A stretch of 9,442 nt of DNA, taken from the NCBI GenBank assembly GCA_937917025.1, contig CALFSF010000440.1, positions 1 through 9,442 on the forward strand, written 5' to 3'. Positions 5,997 through 9,442 of this stretch are shown here, piece after piece. Within the stretch, counting starts at the first letter, position 1, and each line of letters begins with the position of its first letter. A model generated the notes under the pieces. The model did no database searches and was not told the origin of the DNA. It worked only from the letters and a program-made list of their open reading frames with translations. A program made the translations under genes and the position numbers. This DNA is from an uncultured Paraburkholderia sp. (GTDB lineage: Bacteria; Pseudomonadota; Gammaproteobacteria; Burkholderiales; Burkholderiaceae).

Positions 5997-6826
5997 AGCG
6001 AGAACGAATCGCCCGCTGCCGGCGCGCCTGAGATCACCACGCTCTGACCGCCCAGCGTGATCGCCGTGCCCGACGTGAACGTCTGCGCCCCGCTCGTCGT
6101 GCCCGCCGTGAGGTCCGTCACGGTGTAACTCGTCGGGCTCGTGAAATTAATCGTGTACTTGTCCGCATTCGCCGGATCCGCCGCGTTCGTCGTGCTCACC
6201 GCGCCGATCGTGCCCGAGCCGGTATTGCCCGGGTCGCCCGCCGGAATCGAGTTCGTGCCGGTCGGCGAAACGCCGAGGAACACTGTCGCGCCGTTGTCGC
6301 CGGCTGCGATCTGACGGGAGCCCGTGACCTGCACGTACTGCACGCCGCTGTCGCCGTTGTACTGCACCGCGCCCGCCGCGTTCGTGCCGAACGGCTGCGC
6401 CGTCGTCTGGTAACCCGCGAACAGGAAGTTGCCCGAGCCGTCGGTCGCATTCGCCGCCGACAGCAGCTGGCCGCGCAGGCCCTGCAACTGGGTCGCGAGC
6501 GCGCTACGGTCGCCGTCGTTGAGCGAGCCGTCGCCGGCACGCACGAGCAGCGTGTTGATGTTAAACCGGATCGTGTTGACCGAGCCGAGCGTCGAATCCT
6601 CCGACTGCAACGACGAAAGCGCCGTGTTCTGATTACTGGTGTACTGCGACAGCGTCGCCGCCTGCATGCTCAGCTGCACGGCCTGCGCGGCGCCCACCGG
6701 GTTGTCCGACGGCGTCGAAAGGCTCACGCCGCTCGACAGTTGCTGATACAGCTGCGTGAGCTGGCTTTGCTGATCGTCCATCGTCTGGACGTTCATGCCG
6801 AAATACTGGCTGGTGGAAATGCGCAT
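5612..6826 (-). CDS. flgL: Flagellar hook-associated protein 3 (FlgL, hook-filament junction)
   Basis: A 404-aa protein secreted by the flagellar type III apparatus that joins the FlgK ring to the filament. The N-terminus MRISTSQYFGMNVQTMDDQQ and the block LSSGVSLSTPSDNPVGAAQA (about residues 30-50) are typical of the flagellin/FlgL D0-D1 domain. The C-terminus (about 330-404), ending in QGFSMIQKMSLFNYIGN, is the matching helical half. The centre is a Gly/Thr/Ser-rich variable domain, making it longer than the E. coli protein (317 aa). The ATG at 6826 lies 14 bp after the flgK stop, and a GAGG overlapping that stop probably serves as its ribosome site, so translation is likely coupled. Its last 123 codons are duplicated at 4219-4587. 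Confidence 0.95.
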   Translation of the reverse strand: MRISTSQYFGMNVQTMDDQQSQLTQLYQQLSSGVSLSTPSDNPVGAAQAVQLSMQAATLSQYTSNQNTALSSLQSEDSTLGSVNTIRFNINTLLVRAGDGSLNDGDRSALATQLQGLRGQLLSAANATDGSGNFLFAGYQTTAQPFGTNAAGAVQYNGDSGVQYVQVTGSRQIAAGDNGATVFLGVSPTGTNSIPAGDPGNTGSGTIGAVSTTNAADPANADKYTINFTSPTSYTVTDLTAGTTSGAQTFTSGTAITLGGQSVVISGAPAAGDSFSLTPATQAGTDVFANIDAAVAALQTPVTPGAGTANLTNAISTAMGKLANTLNNVITVQASVGGRENEVQALQSVTQSSNLQTQSNLADLTQVNLTQVISKYTMVQFSLQAAQQGFSMIQKMSLFNYIGN

Positions 6827-6840
6827 GGTCGTTCAACGCC

Positions 6841-8838
6841 TCAATTGAAGATGCCGAGGATGGTCTGGAACAGCGTGTCCGCGGTCTGGATCACCTTGCT
6901 GTTGGCCTGATACGCCTGCTGGTATTGCAGCAGGTTCGCTGCTTCCTCGTTGATGTTCACACCCGAAACCGATTGCTGCGCGGTCGTGATCTGCGTGACG
7001 AGCGAGGCCTGCGCCTGGCTCGACGCCTGGACGTTGTTCGTCTGGTTACCAACGTTGTTGACGTAGTTCGCGTACGCGTTCGTCAACGTCACCGTGCCGC
7101 CGTTCAGCTGCTTCGCCGTGACGAGCCCGGACAGCAGCTGCGCGTTACGGCCGTCGTTGCCGCCACCGGTGTTCGCCGCGATCGTGAACGTGTCGTTGTT
7201 CGAAGGCGCGCCGCTCAGGCTCACCGTCACGCCGTTCATCCAGCCGCCCGCCGGCGGCGTGCCCGTGCCGGCGTTGATCGTCAGCGTCGCGCCCGTCGCC
7301 GGGTCGTACGGCACGCCCGTGCCGGCCGTGGTGATCGTCACCGTCGAAGGCGGCGTGCCGCCCACCGTGACGACCGAACCCACCGGGAAACCGGTCAGCT
7401 CGCCCGTGCCGGAGTTGTACGTGAGCGTCGTGCTCGACGTCGGCAGCGTGTAGCCCGTCGACACCGAGCCCTGCGTGATCTGGCCGGAACCGTTGTTGGT
7501 CGACGCCGCCGATGCCAGCACCGGCGCCGAGGCGGCGATCGCCGAGCCATTGGAAGTCGTCAGCGCGAAGTTGTTCAGCGCGCCGCGGGTCGGCTCGATG
7601 GCGAACTTGTCGCCCGCGTTCATCGTGCCGGACACCGAAAGCTGCAGGCCGCCGATCGTCGACGGAAGGCTCGTCGACTGGCCGATGAGGGTGCCCGTCG
7701 CGGAATCCGTCAGCGTGTAGTTCGTGCCGTCGAAGGCGAGCGTGTAGTCGCTCGTCGTCGGCTGCGCGGCGTTCGCGAACGAGACGTTCAGCGTGGCCGT
7801 GCTCGTGTTATTCGAATTGGCGTAGACGGTCGGCGAGCCGACCGTGAAGAGCGCGCCGCCCTGGTTGCCCGACAGATCGATACCCAGCGCGTTCTGCGCA
7901 TTCACCTGCGCGGCAAAGCTCGTCGCGATCGCGCCGAGCTGCGCTTCGGCCGGATCGAGCGACTGGCTGCGGAACGTGAGCAGGCCGCCTAGCTGGCCGC
8001 CAATATCCGACGAATCCGGCAGGATCTGCGGCGTGGGTGCCGGGTTCGCACCGGCGAGGCCCGCGTAGGCCACCGACAGTTCGGTCGGATCGGACGGCGA
8101 CGCCTGCGTGGTGAGGTTGAAGCTCTTGTCGCTCATCACGAGCGGCTGGCCATTGCCCATGAACACGCTGTAACCGCTGCTGTTCTGCACGACCTGCACG
8201 CCGACGAGCGACGACAGGTTCGACACGGCGAGGTCGCGCTGGTCCATCAGCTGGTTCGGCGGCTGGCCCGAGGTGCTTTGCGCGGCGATCTGCGCGTTCA
8301 GCGCCGCGATCTGCGCGGTGTACGTGTTGACCTGGGCAACGGTGTCGCTCAGTTGCGTGTTCACGCTCGTGCGCAGCTGGTCGTACTGCTGGCCGGCGGC
8401 GTTGAGCTGGTCGGCAAGCGCCTGCGCATTGCTCATCGCGCTCTGGCGCATCGCGTTGTCGGCCGCACTGTTCGCGACGTTCTGCAGGCCAGTGAAATAG
8501 CTCGTGATCGCCGTCGAAATACCCGTGGTCGGGCTGCCGACCAGGTTATTCAGCTGCGCGATCATCGTGTAATACGTGGACAGCGAACCGGCGCCCGACT
8601 GAGCGGTGTTCAACTGGGTCGACAGATACTGGCTCCACTGGCGCTGGACGGTCGTCGTCGACACGCCTTGCGGCAAATATCCGGAACCGGTGTACTGTCC
8701 GCTCGTTTCCGAATAGACAGGACGCTCGACCGAATAGCCGGGCGTCGCCTGGTTGGCGATGTTCTGGCCGGTCGTCGTCAGCCCCCACTGGGCTGCGTTG
8801 AGTCCGCTGAGGCCGATGCTGAAAAGGTTACTGGACAT
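6841..8838 (-). CDS. flgK: Flagellar hook-associated protein 1 (FlgK)
   Basis: A 665-aa hook-filament junction protein, exported by the flagellar type III system, that forms the first ring on the hook. The N-terminus MSSNLFSIGLSGLNAAQWGL with NIANQATPGYS is the conserved rod/hook/HAP motif. A coiled-coil-prone region follows at about residues 60-200 (Ala/Gln/Leu rich, LNAQIAAQ, LMDQRDLAVSNLSSLVGV). The C-terminal D0 helix is SGVNINEEAANLLQYQQAYQ to TILGIFN. The centre (about 330-570) is a large Gly/Thr/Ser-rich variable region, longer than in E. coli (547 aa). The ATG at 8838 has AGGA 6-7 nt upstream. It is the first gene after a sigma-28-type promoter and is followed closely by flgL. Confidence 0.95.
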   Translation of the reverse strand: MSSNLFSIGLSGLNAAQWGLTTTGQNIANQATPGYSVERPVYSETSGQYTGSGYLPQGVSTTTVQRQWSQYLSTQLNTAQSGAGSLSTYYTMIAQLNNLVGSPTTGISTAITSYFTGLQNVANSAADNAMRQSAMSNAQALADQLNAAGQQYDQLRTSVNTQLSDTVAQVNTYTAQIAALNAQIAAQSTSGQPPNQLMDQRDLAVSNLSSLVGVQVVQNSSGYSVFMGNGQPLVMSDKSFNLTTQASPSDPTELSVAYAGLAGANPAPTPQILPDSSDIGGQLGGLLTFRSQSLDPAEAQLGAIATSFAAQVNAQNALGIDLSGNQGGALFTVGSPTVYANSNNTSTATLNVSFANAAQPTTSDYTLAFDGTNYTLTDSATGTLIGQSTSLPSTIGGLQLSVSGTMNAGDKFAIEPTRGALNNFALTTSNGSAIAASAPVLASAASTNNGSGQITQGSVSTGYTLPTSSTTLTYNSGTGELTGFPVGSVVTVGGTPPSTVTITTAGTGVPYDPATGATLTINAGTGTPPAGGWMNGVTVSLSGAPSNNDTFTIAANTGGGNDGRNAQLLSGLVTAKQLNGGTVTLTNAYANYVNNVGNQTNNVQASSQAQASLVTQITTAQQSVSGVNINEEAANLLQYQQAYQANSKVIQTADTLFQTILGIFN

Positions 8839-8892
8839 GCGTCATCCTGAAAGGCGCCGCCGATGCGCCGCCGAGTTGACTGAACATCATGT

Positions 8893-8919
8893 ATATCGGC
8901 CCTTCCGCGAAAACATTGA
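8893..8919 (-). promoter_or_regulatory. Sigma-28 (FliA) promoter of flgKL
   Basis: Reading the minus strand, TCAATGTT (8919-8912) is followed by an 11-nt spacer and GCCGATAT (8900-8893). This is close to the FliA consensus TAAAGTTT-N11-GCCGATAA in both boxes and exact in spacing. The -10 box ends 54 bp before the flgK ATG. It places flgK and flgL in the late flagellar class controlled by FliA. Confidence 0.8.
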
Positions 8920-8930
8920 GGGCCAGTTAC

Positions 8931-8965
8931 GCCGCGCGAAGCGATTTTCGCGCGCGAAGCGCGGC
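8931..8965. repeat. GC-rich palindrome and 11-bp direct repeat
   Basis: CGCGCGAAGCG occurs at 8933-8943 and again at 8951-8961. The 12-bp perfect palindrome TTCGCGCGCGAA lies at 8947-8958, and CGCGCGAA (8933-8940) can pair with TTCGCGCG (8947-8954). It lies just upstream of the sigma-28 promoter. It may be a regulator site or a transcription barrier; it has no U-tract. Confidence 0.4.
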
Positions 8966-8972
8966 GGATGAT

Positions 8973-9005
8973 TCAGGTGCTACGGGCTGGCGCCGTAATG
9001 CCTGA
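8973..9005 (-). terminator. Hairpin after the PilZ gene
   Basis: TCAGG (8973-8977) pairs with CCTGA (9001-9005), and TACGG (8981-8985) pairs with CCGTA (8993-8997). The 3-nt sides between these stems allow two G-U pairs and one mismatch. It starts directly at the stop codon of the YcgR-like gene. There is no T-run after it, so termination is uncertain. Confidence 0.4.
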
Positions 9006-9442
9006 TTAAGCGCGCACCAGCGAGCGCCGCTTCATTTCAAGCTGCGTGATAAGCCGTTGAAGCGTGTTCTCCGCGTTGCCCGGCAACGTGACAAAACGAA
9101 AACCCAGCTGATAGCGCGTCACCCCGTTCGGCTGCGTGATCGAGCGGTGGGAAACCAGTTCGAGGTCGAGATTCAGCGTGCCGAGTGCGCCGAGAACCAG
9201 CTGGCACTCGGTGAATGTCGCACCCATCGGGAGTTCGGCGACACGCTCATCGCTCGTGCGAATGCCGACGCCGCCAAGCGACAGGTCGTGCACTTCGAAG
9301 CGGAACGCGCTGCCGTCGGCGAGCTGGCCCTTGCAGACATACGGATTGAGCACGGGCGCATCGACGCGGAAATACTCGCGGCGCTGCACATAGAACAGCA
9401 CTTCGGGAAATTCGGCCACGAAGGCGGGACGGCCCTCGTATT
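9006..9442 (-). CDS. ycgR: YcgR-like flagellar brake, PilZ domain (5' end outside window)
   Basis: The frame continues to the right edge; a GTG at 9419 could open it, but the upstream codons YEGRPAF are typical YcgR sequence, so this is the C-terminal part of a longer gene. The PilZ c-di-GMP-binding motifs are both visible: RREYFR (the RxxxR motif) near the domain start, and DLSLGGVG (the [DN]xSxxG motif) about 30 residues later. The domain closes with a beta-strand YQLGFRFV and a C-terminal helix rich in Arg and Lys. YcgR with c-di-GMP binds the flagellar motor and slows or reverses it. It lies upstream of flgK on the same strand, separated by a hairpin and the sigma-28 promoter, so it is probably transcribed separately. 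The N-terminal YcgR domain is not visible, so another PilZ protein is possible. Confidence 0.85.
   Translation of the reverse strand, partial: YEGRPAFVAEFPEVLFYVQRREYFRVDAPVLNPYVCKGQLADGSAFRFEVHDLSLGGVGIRTSDERVAELPMGATFTECQLVLGALGTLNLDLELVSHRSITQPNGVTRYQLGFRFVTLPGNAENTLQRLITQLEMKRRSLVRA

Noticed and set aside
6925..7992. Long plus-strand open frame opposite flgK (355 codons)
   Set aside because: It is extremely Arg-rich with no domain pattern and lies antisense to a clear flgK; typical of the opposite strand of high-GC genes.
1..9442. CRISPR array, tRNA or rRNA genes
   Set aside because: I found no regularly spaced short repeats and no tRNA- or rRNA-like sequence on either strand.

Overview
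The window looks like chromosomal DNA of a Burkholderiaceae bacterium (Paraburkholderia/Caballeronia type). This rests on the high-GC coding style, the long FlgK (665 aa) and FlgL (404 aa) proteins, and a YcgR-type PilZ gene directly upstream of flgK. The genus is inferred from general resemblance, not from a search.

Layout. The left end (1-902, minus strand) holds a PapD-like periplasmic chaperone, followed 18 bp later by the first 36 codons of a secreted or outer-membrane protein, probably the usher. Divergent from these is an unrecognised 306-aa protein (1161-2081, TTG start). It converges on an autotransporter beta-barrel remnant (2136-2777, minus) that has lost its passenger. At about 2777 that remnant abuts, head to head, a DUF1120-type pilin-like gene (2778-3319, plus) that has lost its signal peptide and donor-strand region. 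Two complete DUF1120-type genes follow on the plus strand (3431-4096 and 4832-5506). Each is followed by the same strong bidirectional hairpin terminator and then by the 3' end of flgL on the minus strand. The first flgL 3' end (4219-4603) is only a duplicated fragment; the second belongs to the intact gene (5612-6826). The right end is an ordinary flagellar segment on the minus strand: flgL, flgK (6841-8838), a sigma-28 promoter (8893-8919), and the C-terminal part of a YcgR-like c-di-GMP-binding flagellar brake (9006-9442, cut by the window edge).

How it may work together. FlgK and FlgL form the hook-filament junction, and YcgR slows the motor when c-di-GMP is high. The left side carries a chaperone, probable usher and pilin-like subunits, which looks like a surface adhesion system. 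The DUF1120 products have a signal peptide, two equally spaced cysteines, an N-terminal alternating strand and a pilin-like C-terminal strand, so they are plausible subunits for that chaperone.

The most unusual content is the mosaic structure between 2136 and 6000. It combines an array of diverged pilin genes, one truncated copy, and a nearly perfect repeat of the flgL 3' end (one mismatch in 373 bp). This suggests that pilin cassettes are acquired or exchanged by recombination at the end of the flagellar gene.
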